A DNA stretch of 64,000 nucleotides from Dichetophora obliterata (lineage: Eukaryota > Arthropoda > Insecta > Diptera > Sciomyzidae): assembly GCA_963920525.1 (NCBI GenBank), contig OY986437.1:110042715-110106714 (forward strand), read 5' to 3'. This document shows, in pieces, positions 10,219 to 21,113 of the stretch. The position numbers and the translations under genes are program-made. The stretch's first letter is position 1; every line of letters begins with the position of its first letter. The notes beneath the pieces were generated by a model. The model was given only the letters and a program-made list of their open reading frames with translations, made no database searches and was not told where the DNA came from.

Positions 10219-10529
10219 TTAGGGCGGGTCAATTTGTATGGACGAATTTTTTGGAGGTCTGGCCCAGCGAAATTCGAAAAAATACATGTAATTTCAAGAC
10301 TTTTTCTCCACTACAGCATACACAAATTCTGAAAAAAAGCTGTGCGGACTTTCGTAAATAGATTTTGTTCTCAATTATAAAATATGAATGTATGAATGTA
10401 TGTGTATGAATCTATTTACGAAAGTCCGCACAGCTTTTTTCAGAATTTGTATATGCTGTAGTGGAGAAAAAGTCTTGAAATTACATGTATTTTACGAATT
10501 TCGCTGAGCCAGAATTTGACCCGCCCTAA
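10219..10529. mobile_element. 311-bp MITE, TTAGGGCGGGTC ends, TGCACA duplication
   Basis: Near-perfect inverted arms of about 140 bp: TTAGGGCGGGTCAA at the left, TTGACCCGCCCTAA at the right, and long inner matches such as AGCTGTGCGGACTTTCGTAA near 10340 and its inverse near 10411. TGCACA at 10213-10218 and 10530-10535 is a 6-bp direct repeat that would be the target duplication. The loop carries an ATGAATGT/ATGTATG run. Confidence 0.78.
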
Positions 10530-10735
10530 TGCACATACATTTTGTATGAGGCCTATTGAAATACGCAACTCGATTCGAATTTCCAATTTTGACAATGCGT
10601 TCGGAAGTGAAGTTGGCTACGACAAAGAGAACGAAAAGAAAAACAAAAACAAATGTAACGATTGTTAAAGTTCACGCAGCGTTCAGTTTCGGATCCGTTC
10701 ATAGAACAAATGCGAAGTCTTGGTTTCATGAAAGC

Positions 10736-10884
10736 CTAACTGCATTGTTCTGTAACACGAAGAAGCACACCAACGATGAGAAAGACACGAGAAGCAATAC
10801 AATTTTGTATGGAAGAAAGTATTGCTTCTCGTGTCTCTCTCATCGTTGGTGTTCTTCTTCGTGATACAGAATAATGCAGTTAGT
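10736..10884. mobile_element. 149-bp palindromic MITE
   Basis: CTAACTGCATTGTTCTGTAA at the left pairs with TTACTGT-like GATACAGAATAATGCAGTTAG at the right, and the stem continues through CACCAACGATGAGA and ACACGAGAAGCAATAC to a short loop at about 10803-10818. It would fold into one nearly perfect hairpin. I found no clear target duplication. Confidence 0.65.
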
Positions 10885-12094
10885 CAACTGACATGCTTTT
10901 CGTTGACAAAATTAATCTCACAGTACGGCTGAACATAATTTTTCGTACGCTTTACAAAGAAGCTTATAATGTACCTAGGACAGCATTGCGTCGACAGGAA
11001 TTGTAGCCTATTCACATGTGAATAGGAAAGTGGAAAATGCCTCATACTGCTTTAGAATAATTCATAAAGTGTTCTGAAAAATGTACAAAAAATAAATTCT
11101 CAAAATGTGCGCTCTCTTACGCGGTTAAACATTTTGGACTAATTTTTTTGTTTTGAAAAGTCAAACTTGTTGAGCGCACAGGGCTGCACAAATACAGCAA
11201 GGTAGCGTTTACACCGCAACATTGTTTATATTTTTTTTCAAACATCCATTCTCAAAATTTTAAACTTTTTGCGGATTAAAAAGTAATCCTATTTTGGATT
11301 AGAACATTTTAGACTTTTCCTTGGATTAAAAAGTAATCTCTTCTGGTGTTATTCTACATGTAATACAAAAAAGTGTAAAATTTTGTCCAAAATTTTTAAC
11401 CATTTACGATTGATAATAACCTAGGTGTTAGTCATTTATACAACTTGCCGGTATCTTTCTATAAGTAATGGAGAATCGATAGGATAAAACAAATTTTATT
11501 ATTCTTGCAAGGCACAAGTACATATATTTGTAAAAGTTAATGCATAAATTGCAGTATTTGTTAATTTTCGGGCAATATTTCAGACGCTTATAGTTAAAAA
11601 CTACGGAACGCTCGATAATGAAATTTGGCGAATTGATTCTTCGGGCTGTCATATGAGATTTATTCCAATAGGACGATTAATTCTTAAATTCAAGTCCTTA
11701 ATTCGTCGTTCAGATAACCTTGCTTTTTAAATTTCCACTATATGCCTCAGAGAAAATCTTACATTGCAATGACTTTTTAGAACAAAATCATGTAATAATA
11801 ATTTAAACTCGGAAAAGAAATAAGTCCGTGGGTTTTCGATCGAATCAACATTTGTCGCGAAATTCAATCGACAAACTCCATTCCGCTATTATGCACAGTG
11901 GCGTACACTGTTAAAAATCTTAGACTAAGTTTTAAATTTTTTTATTAGGTACATACACTGTCTTAAAACTACTCAAATGGAGATATGACTCTTTTACTTA
12001 GGAGGGTAGTACAGGACAACACCAAAAAAAGATTAGTTTTTAGTCCGCAAAAAGTAAAAAAAAGGCAATATAAATATCAACTTGTTTATATTGA
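10885..12094. other. AT-rich sequence, no gene seen
   Basis: Two near copies of GGATTAAAAAGTAATC occur at about 11274-11289 and 11323-11338. Otherwise nothing is recognisable on either strand. Confidence 0.4.
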
Positions 12095-12325
12095 GGCGGC
12101 CGTAGCCTATTGGGTAGAATGTGTGGCCCCTAAGCTAAGAATCGCGGTAGTCCGGGCTCAATTCCAGCTCCGACAGAAAGTTTTGTCAATTGAAATAATT
12201 TTTCTGTTCGGTCGTCCCCTCTCTGCAGACAATGGCAAACCTCAGAGAGTAAAAATTGCCATGTAAAGTTTCTTAAACATAAGCCGTTCGGAGTCGGTAT
12301 AAAACACGAAGGTCCAGTTCTCGAT
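12095..12325 (+). repeat. tRNA-derived SINE
   Basis: The head GGCGGCCGTAGCCTATTGGG contains an A-box-like sequence, followed by a B-box-like GGGCTCAATTCC about 45 bases on. The body carries GACAATGGCAAACCTCAGAGAG, TGCCATGTAAAGTTTCTTAA and GCCGTTCGGAGTCGG, which I recall as a common 3' module in fly SINEs/LINEs. Part of this module recurs at 37130-37200, and the head is related to 58581-58652. Confidence 0.65.
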
Positions 12326-13231
12326 AATTTGTGATCAAACATTTAATAACACGCACAACATAATTTATGAATGGAAACTTGGTCAAAGTCCTTCCAAGGG
12401 CTGAAATGGCCAGTTTATTTTTTTTTTATATCAACTTAAAATAAAAAATTACTTAGACCATTTCATGGTTTAAACACACGTCCTCTGATCGTCCAACTTT
12501 TTTTTTCTATAAAAAGATCAAAGAACCAAGGTATGCGCCTTACATAAATAAGGTTTGGTCTTTGACCTGAAAGGAAAGGGATAGATTATTTAGAGGAATT
12601 GATTGGAATCATACGTGAATTATTGATTAGGCGAAACATACGTGAAAGACAATTTGAATTGCTTTCTCGGTAGAAATTCAGTTGTTAACAAGATTTCGCT
12701 TATTCGCATGATTACAAATGCAAATAACTTCCTTTTAGGAACGTGGGTTCGAGACCCAGCTAAATTGAACTAAAGTTGGGATTAAGAAATAGTACTTTTT
12801 GGACTAAAAATAACTTTAAACCAAAGTTTGGATTAAAAAGTACACTAAAAAAATCAGCTACCTTAGAATTAAGAAACTATGGCTTCATTTCAGAGACAGA
12901 GGCTTTTCTATATTCTATAGAGGTTTCTCCTTAATTAAAAGAATTTTTACATAATTTAACGACCTCACGTCTTGATTTCATTGCAACGTTAGGAAAACAG
13001 CTTCTTAGTTTTTACTTAAATATAAGAGATGAAGGTATGATAAAAATAAAATTCCCAAAAATTGTATAAAAGCAGAAAAAGTTTGAAGAAAACCTGTAGT
13101 AATTTCAATTCCAATTGCAACATTATACAGCATGATTTCTTAAGTTACAATACATGGATATTTCAGAGAAATACATGTAAGTTTTTCTTTATTTTACACT
13201 ACAAGTGATTTTTTAAGGATGTTTTTCATAT
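12326..13231. other. AT-rich sequence with a B-box-like fragment
   Basis: GTGGGTTCGAGACCCAGC at about 12743-12760 looks like the B-box/T-arm end of a tRNA-derived repeat, but no A box precedes it. No gene is visible. ATAT at 13228-13231 is the left duplication of the next element. Confidence 0.4.
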
Positions 13232-16144
13232 CGAGGGCTTATATTCAATAACCTCTATCTACAAAAACACAATTTTTCAGGAAAGCCAAAAAACTGTTTT
13301 ATTCGCAAATTAGCAACAATTTTAATGAACTCATCTTCCACAATATTAACAAAATGTGTCTTACAAACACCCTAACTAAAAATTTTGTTGAAATTCGAGT
13401 TATTTTAGCTTCTTTGGTAGATAGAGGGTATTGACTCACAAATGAAATCATTGCGTAGGAAAATAATATGTAGATAGAGGGTATTGCCTTATTTTAAAAT
13501 TAAGTTTGTTTTACGGTTTTTGTATGGGGATCCACAAAAAGGTGGGAGATAGGGGGTAGATATGTTCACAAGAAATGTTGGGGATGGAAAAATGACAGGA
13601 CCTGTTCTAACATTTGCACCCTACACAGAAAAAAAAACTTCTGTAATTATAATTTTGTACTGAAAGCTATATTAAAGGATTATAATACATTTTCAGAATT
13701 TTTACTGCGCCTGGCTGAGATTATCATAGAAATAGTGATACTCCTCTGGAATTACCACCTTTAGATCCTGTAAATGTTTCCATTTGTTTTGCTGGATTGG
13801 GAGTCGACCGGTATGCAATAGCTTTGGTTCTATGTGACCTTCATATTGCTTGATTCTAATAGGTAGTTCAGTGTAATTATGATCAAAATTCACTTTAAAC
13901 TGAATGCTACCACTTGGCGAATATAAGAGAGATCTTAGTTGGGATACTGTCGGATCATTTTTTGCTCGACCAGGTCTAATACTTGAAAATCGAATAAGGT
14001 TAGTATCGTTATAGTTTTTAAAAAAACTATAATCTAAATATAATGCATCAAATGGCTTTTTATTGATTTTATTGTTGATTTTGACTGTTTTGCGGGCATC
14101 TTTGGTTACTCTGACGTAGTCGTATGGCAAATATATGGTCTGATTTTTCAACTTAGCCTCTATCTTTGCATGAGCACTGTCACACTCCATCTGTGTGTGT
14201 CCTTTCTCCAAGTATTTTTGTTCTATGATTTTGTTGTTTTCTATTGAAAAATTGGACAAAGCATTCGACAAATAGTGGTTACGGTTTTGGTAACCGCAAC
14301 CATCTGAGTAAATTATTATTGGAAGAGTATCTGTTAGACAGTGTGTTGACAAATGGTGGATTATGCACGAAATAAACGTCGAAGCGGACAGATCTCCATC
14401 AGTCTCGTTCCACCAGTAATTTGAACATTGATGCGTGGCGAGATTGTACACGGTAAAGTTGTGTACTTGTAGGCTTTGTTTATAATAAATGGCTGAGGCG
14501 TTAATGTCGGGGCAAAGCTTTACTGCTTGTGCATCCATGGTAAACACGTGACATCGTCCTTCTTCAGCTGCAAGTTTGTCTTGTTGTTTTTCAAGTTGAG
14601 CCCGTTGTTTATACATGATATGTGCATCGTATTATTCAATTTTTATTGGCTTGGCCTTAAACCCCACACAAATATCGCACTGATCTTTGCGAGGCATAAA
14701 GAGCGCTAAATTTTGTTGGGCAAAAACTGTACAAAATTTAAAAATTGAAACGGGCTTTACTGCCTTCGCTGAACATTTTTCAAGGTAATCTTTAAAAACA
14801 TCTGCTTTGGTTTTAAAAGTGGTGGCTATGTATATTTTAGTGGTGTCCTTGCGACAATAATGGCTTTCCATCTTGTCTAAATTCTGCAGATATTTAGACA
14901 AGAAAATTTTACAACCCCCCTTCTGGGATTTTTTTTTTGGTGCAAGTGTCGCCGAAATTGGTTTATCGTTCGAATTAATCCATCCTTTAACCATGTCAAT
15001 ACGTAAAGATAGCGTTGATAAGAACATGGGTCGACATACCTGCAACGGAAATTCGTTGTGTGGTAGTTTAAACATAAAGCTGTTCTGTTTTCTACTGTTT
15101 TCTACCGTGCATCTTTTTTTCATAATCTTTGTTACATACAGCTTTACAAACTCTTGCTTTGCTTCCCAAGTCTTGTTCCAAAATGTTTCAAAAATTTGTT
15201 TCCTTCTTCTCTCATCAAAGTTTTGGCAGTGTCTCACCTTACTTTTTCTACAAGTGCGCGATGAACATGTTGGGCCTATTTTTCTTTCTGCTTTTGGGAA
15301 GTTCTGTTTGAATCCTGCATCAACCGTTGAAAATCCTAAATATTGTTGTCCAAGCATTCGCTTACTAGCATTCACACTCCGTTTTTTTGACGTAGAGTTA
15401 TGGACTCTTTTAGATCTGTAGCGTATGGGCACATTTTCGATAACGTTTTCGTTTTCGGAATCTGGTTAAAATTTTGGAGTAAATTTGAGTAATTATTAGG
15501 CACATATTTTCATGTAGTTTCATATTACTTGCAGTTACGAACCTGTAATAAATACGCCCTCACTATCTTCGTCATTTGAAGATACGTAATCATATGCAAT
15601 ACGTTGTAAGGAGTTACAAGTAGCCATATTTTTAAACCTTCAACCATAACAATCAATCAATCAATGTAATCGATGTAAGTGTGTACATTACTTACCCACG
15701 CTCAAATTCTGGAATCACGCAATAACAATCTCAAAAGAAAGTATAACATCAATTTCTCACTACGAAAAAACAATTGCTTTTAATCTTTTGGAATAAAATC
15801 TGACATATGTCAAAAATGACAGAAAGACAATAGGTCACTTAGATTTTAATTCGAGGGGAAGTGGTCAATTTCAAATCAGTACTATTAATTTAACTAAAAA
15901 ATAGCCTGAAATTAAATAAAACGAAACAATTATATGATGTAGATAGAGGGTTTTGCCTTTATAAAATTCATAAACAAGTATCTTTGTAGATAGACAAATG
16001 ATAAAATACAGCATATATAGTACTAAAAATAGGTTTTTTCAATTGAAATTTTTACAGTAGATGCAGATGGGGTCAGTGATGAGTTTGGCATAAAAAAAAA
16101 ATTTCGTCAAAATGTAGATAGAGGTTATTGAATATAAGCCCTCG
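13232..16144 (-). mobile_element. Complete DNA transposon with TIRs and subterminal repeats
   Basis: The left end CGAGGGCTTATATTCAATAA and right end TTATTGAATATAAGCCCTCG are inverted copies, and the match extends to about 33 bp (through CCTCTATCTACA). ATAT flanks both ends (13228-13231 and 16145-16148), a possible 4-bp duplication. A motif GTAGATAGAGG(G/T)TATTG is part of the TIR and recurs inside both ends (about 13420, 13471, 15939; a shorter form near 15986). Such subterminal repeats usually bind the transposase. The element carries one two-exon gene on the minus strand. Length is 2913 bp. Confidence 0.85.
13702..15627 (-). pseudogene. Transposase-like protein, two exons, one nonsense codon
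   Basis: Read on the minus strand: exon 1 is 15627-15543 (start MATCNSLQRIAYDY), an 81-bp GT-AG intron is 15542-15462, and exon 2 is 15461-13702; 614 codons plus stop. The splice restores the frame at an acidic stretch (DSENENVIENV). One in-frame TAA at 14634-14632 follows KPIKIE and precedes YDAHIMYKQ, so a single base change could explain it. Motifs: CDICVGFKAK (Cys pair), DQ-like FTMDAQAVKLCP, IIIYSDGCGYQNRN, then KGHTQMECDSAHAKIE and IYLPYDYVRV, FSSIRPGR. I know these blocks from unnamed repeat-encoded proteins of insects; the Asp-rich and TQMECD blocks look like an RNase-H-type (DDE) catalytic core, which is inference. Being the only gene between matching TIRs, it is very likely the mobilising enzyme. 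Confidence 0.75.
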
Positions 16145-16235
16145 ATATATTCCTAGAAAAAGTGCTTTAAAAATACATACTTACTAAGTGTACGATTCTT
16201 AATGAAGCAAACCAAGTGTCGATTGTTTAACAACT

Positions 16236-16306
16236 GCGATGGTCGAATGGATAAGCTGCTGCTTATCTTACACTCACGAGGCCAAGGTTCAAGTCTCTGG
16301 ATAGTG
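16236..16306 (+). repeat. tRNA-like SINE head
   Basis: TGGTCGAATGGATAAG fits an A box and AGGTTCAAGTCTC a B box, about 45 bases apart. The arms do not pair well enough for a tRNA gene. It sits 90 bp outside the right end of the preceding transposon. Confidence 0.5.
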
Positions 16307-16971
16307 GTAATATTTCAATTTAATTTAATGTTAATAATGGTAATAATAATGTTTGCAATTTTTCGTCAGTATTAAAATCATAATTCTCACAGTATGTTGT
16401 TTAAAGTCTTAAAAAAGGTTTTTTGTTGCAAAAATTACAAAATTTTTCCATGGATTCGATGAAAACTTTCCTATTTTCAGAGAAAATGTTTCTCGTAGTT
16501 ATAGACGATGATTATTAAACGGTAGCAAATTTCTTAGTTTTAGAGAAAATATTTCTCTTAGTTAATAAAGCTAATGATAAATAAACGGTAGAAAAACTTA
16601 CTCAAATGTTATAAGATTTCAACACAATTGCGCTAAGTTTCTTCAGTTTAGCGAAATAGTTCGTAAATTATTGAATATTTTTCCGAAACTTTTTCACACT
16701 TCTGGTGTCAATTTAACGAAAAACATATATGTACCTAATTTTTCTGCTATTTTTCTAGATTTTCTGGAAATTTTTTCTGAGTGTATTTAAAAATGTTTTC
16801 AACTGGGTAGAATAGCACATATTGCACCAAATTTAAAAAATATATAACACCTTAGGATTTCGTCTGAGTAAACGCCTATTGGCATAAGACGTAAACTTCT
16901 AATTTAGCTCATTATCCTTGTCATAACCTATTTTAAACTAGTGTATAATAAGTTTTAATAGCGGTCTCAAC
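16307..16971. other. AT-rich sequence with a short direct repeat
   Basis: Two similar units of about 90 bp (near 16480-16530 and 16540-16595) share GAGAAAAT(A/G)TTTCTC and AAACGGTAG. The stretch TTTTTTCTGAGTGTA near 16770 resembles repeats at 33.2-34.0 kb. No gene is seen. Confidence 0.4.
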
Positions 16972-17285
16972 TTAAATTGCAGATCGCGTTTAATCATGCT
17001 ACTTGTTATGGCTATGGCTTACGTAAATTTGATCATTTAGCTCAATTAAAAAACTGTATAGTTTGAGTGCAATATTATAAGCTTCTCTAATGCCAGGAAT
17101 TGTTTATTTTTACACACACTCATACACCACAAAACTCCATTCTACTTATTTGAAAAACTGCAATTTAATTAATCTTAAAGAAGCCAAGCGCTTATTATAC
17201 CTAGTTCTAACTTTCCTAACTCCACAAGACTATTCTCTAACAATGCCGTTAGATTATGGAATTCTTTGCCTACACTCAGGGAAAA
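16972..17285 (+). pseudogene. Degenerate LINE reverse-transcriptase C terminus
   Basis: The conceptual reading RSQLKLQIAFNHATCYGYGL and then RKFDHLAQL matches the post-RT region of Jockey/CR1-like non-LTR retrotransposons. After a frame-broken middle, NNAVRLWNSLPTLRE at about 17239-17283 is the conserved C-terminal RLWNSLP block of the same proteins. Stops and frameshifts lie between. No 3' end or poly(A) was identified. Confidence 0.62.
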
Positions 17286-18483
17286 ATACTCTTACCTGAT
17301 ACAGGTTTTTTTTCCTGACGAGTTTGGTTGGGAGAGTCATCCACATCGTATTAACCCGATCCACTTTAGTTTCACCTGACGGATCGGTTAACAGAAATAC
17401 ATGTAAGAAATAGTGGAGAAAACTGGGTAGGGTTATAACGAAAAAACAACCTACTGCGTCAAATTTTGCTCTAGTGATGCATAATTTGTAACAAAGGGAA
17501 CCTTGGGATAAGGTAGGTGAAATTATCCTTTCTTTTAGTGTTCAACTTTATCTAACTTTATGGTCAGTTGGTCTAAAAAATATTAAGTGCTTAGTATTCA
17601 TTTGCTCTAGCTCTCCCTCTGGGCACCGCTGGGGGCAAAAAGGGTGTTACTTCTAGTCTTAATTTTATTTTTCGTGTTATGATTGTTGAAATATTCCAAA
17701 ATTTTCATTGAGGTAAAACATGTAAACCTAGCATTTGGTTAGATAATCCTGATTCAATTCGATGTAACCACAAATACTGGTGGAAATTCGGTTGAGATAG
17801 CAACATTTGTCAGTTTCATTAAGCCACAAAAACGGTTTAAATTGACCTGAATGGCATGTAGTAATCTAAGCCTGATGATTCATATTGGAAAGTTTTAACC
17901 AGAAATTTAGTTAAAATTTGATTAATTTACCCAGATTTTTTTCTGGGTGTAGTAGATTAAATTTTATAGCGTCCAAACACCCTTCAAACACGTTATTTTG
18001 AGGCACTTTTCATCACTTAATACTTAACAAAATGTCTGTTCTCTAGCTCTATATCACTATCTTTTTTTCTCTCTCTCTCTCTCTCTTTCTAGCTCTTTCT
18101 TAACGTTTGTGTTTTCTCCGACTCATCAATTTACATTTGTTTTAAAATGATTAAAGTTAAAATGTTTAATAATACGTTTGTTTTAAATTTTATTTGTTCT
18201 ATAAAATAACCGTATTCTTACTGTACTTATATAATAAACACAAAAATAAATAAATGAAAAAATATATATTAATTTTTTTAAAATCAATGTCATCTGAAAG
18301 GTTAAAATTAATAAATAAAGAATTAAAACTTTTATTAAATGTTTTTTATCTATTCTTAGGATCCAAAGCAAATTTACAAATAATAAGAAACATTAATTTA
18401 ACGTTATTACGTTTTTAAAAAAAAAAAACACAGACACATTTGAAAAATATACGGCATAAAAACTCTTTCAAATTCTCGAAAAC
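17286..18483. other. Intergenic AT-rich sequence
   Basis: No gene or clear repeat family. A CTCTCTCT tract lies at 18071-18087. TTTATT at 18330, AATAAA on the minus strand, could be a polyadenylation signal for the gene ending at 18484. Confidence 0.4.
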
Positions 18484-19309
18484 TTAGTTCAATGTAGGTA
18501 TGATGTTTGCTTGAATAAATTCCAACAGCTCTCTGAGAGTATCCTGTATATTACTGACCTATTAAAAAAAGAAAGCTATTATAGTAAGCATAAATAAAAC
18601 AATCAGGGCCCGAATTACAGCATCCGCGATCGAGCAAAATTACGAAGGGCACGACGAGATAAGTACCTTTCAATCTTGTACAATTTTGCTCGATCACTGA
18701 TGCTGTAATTCGGCCCCAGATCAGATCAACTTGACGTACATCCTGTTGATGTTGCTTCTCCGTATGCATGTTTATCTGAATGTCATCATTCCTCACATAC
18801 TCTTCCGTTACATGCATATTATTTTCACTATCAGTCGCCGTTTGGTCCGATTCACCAATGTTGTAGTCGTATCCAGAACTTTGTGGCTCCCATAACTTGT
18901 TCTCCTTTACATAGTTATATTGGCGATCCTCGTCACCATCTCGTACCCACTCGAATTGTATAACCTGCAATCCACTGCCATTATAGTTGAAATCAATAAT
19001 GAGCCGCAAATGATCCCTCATTCCCAATGCAAAAGGATGTTTAAATATTCCACTCAGATCGTGTTCGTACTTTTCACCACGATCACCATAACCACCATCG
19101 TAAGGTACATGTATGTGTTGATAGAGGCCTCTGTAATCGGGCGCGTATTTCCCAAGCGCAGCTCCGTATAGCTCAGGCACATATTTTCCAGGACGTACCG
19201 CCACTTGTGACTCTTCATGCGTATCGTCCTGCGGAGATGTGAGTACAAGCGGCAGTAAAATAATCGCGACAAATACAAGTTGTTTTTGTAAACACTTAAG
19301 AACCGACAT
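18484..19309 (-). CDS. Secreted cuticle-type protein without a visible RR domain, two exons
   Basis: Exon 1 is 19309-18740 and exon 2 is 18558-18484, joined across a 181-bp GT-AG intron (18739-18559); 214 residues. The start MSVLKCLQKQLVFVAIILLP is a signal peptide, cut probably after LTS. Residues about 38-80 have a Tyr-rich repeat set (RPGKYVPEL, LGKYAPDYRGLY, GGYGDRGEKYEHD) like the G/RGKY repeats of fly cuticle proteins and of the gene at 6627. About 85-120 (LRLIIDFNYNGSGLQVIQFEW) is followed by a charged region. Exon 2 encodes VSNIQDTLRELLEFIQANI and a short tail, a plausible amphipathic helix. No chitin_bind_4 consensus is visible. Exon 2 is called from splice sites and frame only. Without splicing, translation would run through a MITE to a stop at 18551. 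Role in cuticle is inferred from the repeats. Confidence 0.72.
18606..18717. mobile_element. 112-bp MITE inside the intron of the cuticle-type gene
   Basis: Inverted ends of about 35 bp: GGGCCCGAATTACAGCATCC at the left and ATGCTGTAATTCGGCCCC at the right, then (G/C)GATCGAGCAAAATT inside. The same 112-bp element occurs at 56465-56576 in the opposite orientation. Without it the intron would be 69 bp, normal for a fly. A clear target duplication is not visible. Confidence 0.85.
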
Positions 19310-20732
19310 TTTGTACAAACTAAAGATTTTGAATATCTATTCTTTGTTTTTTTTTTATCTAAATATATTGTATGCAAAAGCCAACGTTATTTTACGCGTT
19401 TTCGTCACGTCACATAAGCATCGACAGCTCTTTTGCAATTGAAGCTTCGCTGCTGATCATAGCTATTATTTTATTTACCAACAGGTTCTCATAAGATATG
19501 ACAATATTTTAATTACCTTATTACTGATGTCTCGAATAATCGCTTCAATTAATAAGCGTAATTTTTTTAACAGAGAAATTTCCTTGGCTAAATGATAATA
19601 TTTATTTCTAAGCTCAATGCCTTTGATTGGATATCTGTGAGTAGGTGGGGGTGTGTATTTTGGAAGCAGTGTTGGATAACAAATGCTTTTGAATGCATTA
19701 TGGATGCTACAATGATTCTTTATAATGTAATTATAAACATAACTAAAACTCAATAATTAGGAATCCCATTTAAATTCAATAATTGGTAAAATAATAATAA
19801 TATTTAAGCCAACTATTATTTGAATAGAAAGATCAAAGATATAGTTCATAACTTGGCTAAATATAAAAAAGATCTAGTTGGAAACTATTGTTGAAAAACT
19901 GAAAATTATTTCAGAGGGATTCAAGTTTTCCCTCAAACTTTGGTGCCACAACCATTTTTTAAGCTTTATTTTTTAAGTACTAGTGAGAGCACAGAAAGAA
20001 ATTGTAGAGCACAAAACTCTACGTCAGTTAAAACTTTTCTTAAAAAACAACTCTTATATAAGGAATTGATAAGCAACTACCCAAAAACAACACATTTTTT
20101 AAATTTTTTAACATTTGCAAATAATGCAAAAACCGCTCATTCCAAACTTTTCCCGGATTAATTGGAAAACATGTGGAATTTCACGTAATTTTCTAAGAAA
20201 TATTCAATAACAAATTAAATATTATTAAACAAAAATAGAAATTTGTTCAAATTATTTCCTGATAGTCTAAGATCCGAAGAGGAAACGACCTGCACCGATC
20301 CGTTAACTCGAGGAAAAGTATTTTATATCAAATTTTAAATGTTAAATAATATATCGCTAGAGGGTTGTCTATAGAATTTCTGTCAAGACTGTAATTAATT
20401 AAAAATTCGAATTACAATTTTTTAAAAAATTGTACTCATTCGTTTACGATACAAACTAAATACTAATCGAAAGTTTCAATCCTGTTAAATATGTAAACGT
20501 TAGGATGCCTATTTTTTCTCCGTCGGAACCAGGGCCGTATTTAGGAGGCTTTCAGGGGATTTGCTTTGAAAGCTTTTCGGAAAATTCACTTGTAGCTTGT
20601 TATCAAAAAAAAAAAACACAGAGTCAACATTAGCAAAAGTGACGTTTTCTAGATGAAGTTTTAAATCAACTACAAACAAAATTTATTTTTATTTATTTAT
20701 TATACAAAACTGAATAGTTTTATACCATCTGT
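19310..20732. other. Upstream region of the minus-strand gene and AT-rich DNA
   Basis: The first 150 bases beyond 19309 are the presumed promoter of the gene ending at 18484; I see no clear TATA box. Further out, a 73-codon open stretch at 19940-20161 has a faint likeness to LINE C termini but I cannot support it. No other features are seen. Confidence 0.4.
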
Positions 20733-21113
20733 TTGCTGCGATTAAAAAACTATTTAAAATTATACGACTTTTTTGACACCGAAACATTAGTTGCAGAATT
20801 TAATATGTGGAAAACAAAATGGAATCAAGAAGAAGCTGCATTGCGTCCTTTATCTGCAATAGAAGCATCAAATGAATGCAACAAAGAATTTTTCGTCAGT
20901 TTTTTCTCTTTTAAAAATATATGCCAATATACCATTTAGCTCTGTATTGCAGAGCGATCCTTTTCAACATTAAAAAGGCTAAAAACTTTCTTGCGGAACT
21001 CAACAGGACAAGAGAGATCACCCGGCTTGGCGTTGATGACTGTGCATCGAAGATTTGATATTGATAATGAAGATTTTATCAACGATTTTGCAGCAAAAAA
21101 GGACAGGCGGTAG
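20733..21113 (+). pseudogene. hAT transposase C-terminal remnant
   Basis: One frame is open except for TAG at 20937-20939. It holds LKNYLKLYDFFDTETLVAEF and MWKTKWNQEE, and after the stop codon AERSFSTLKRLKTFLRNSTG, QERSPGLALMTVHR and a charged end before TAG at 21111. The (S/A)ERSFSTL(R/K)R(L/I)K block followed by a QERL.GLAL stretch is the hAT C-terminal dimerisation domain, of the ZMYM/52-kDa-repressor-like branch. The N-terminal BED finger and the catalytic core are not found upstream, and I saw no hAT terminal repeats, so this is a decayed 3' fragment. Confidence 0.8.

Noticed and set aside
10556..10864. 102-codon open frame
   Set aside because: It runs through the palindromic MITE at 10736-10884, so its sequence is explained by the hairpin.
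19940..20161. LINE-like C terminus
   Set aside because: Only a vague Lys/Leu pattern (TSVKTFLKKQLL); the diagnostic RLWNSLP block is missing.
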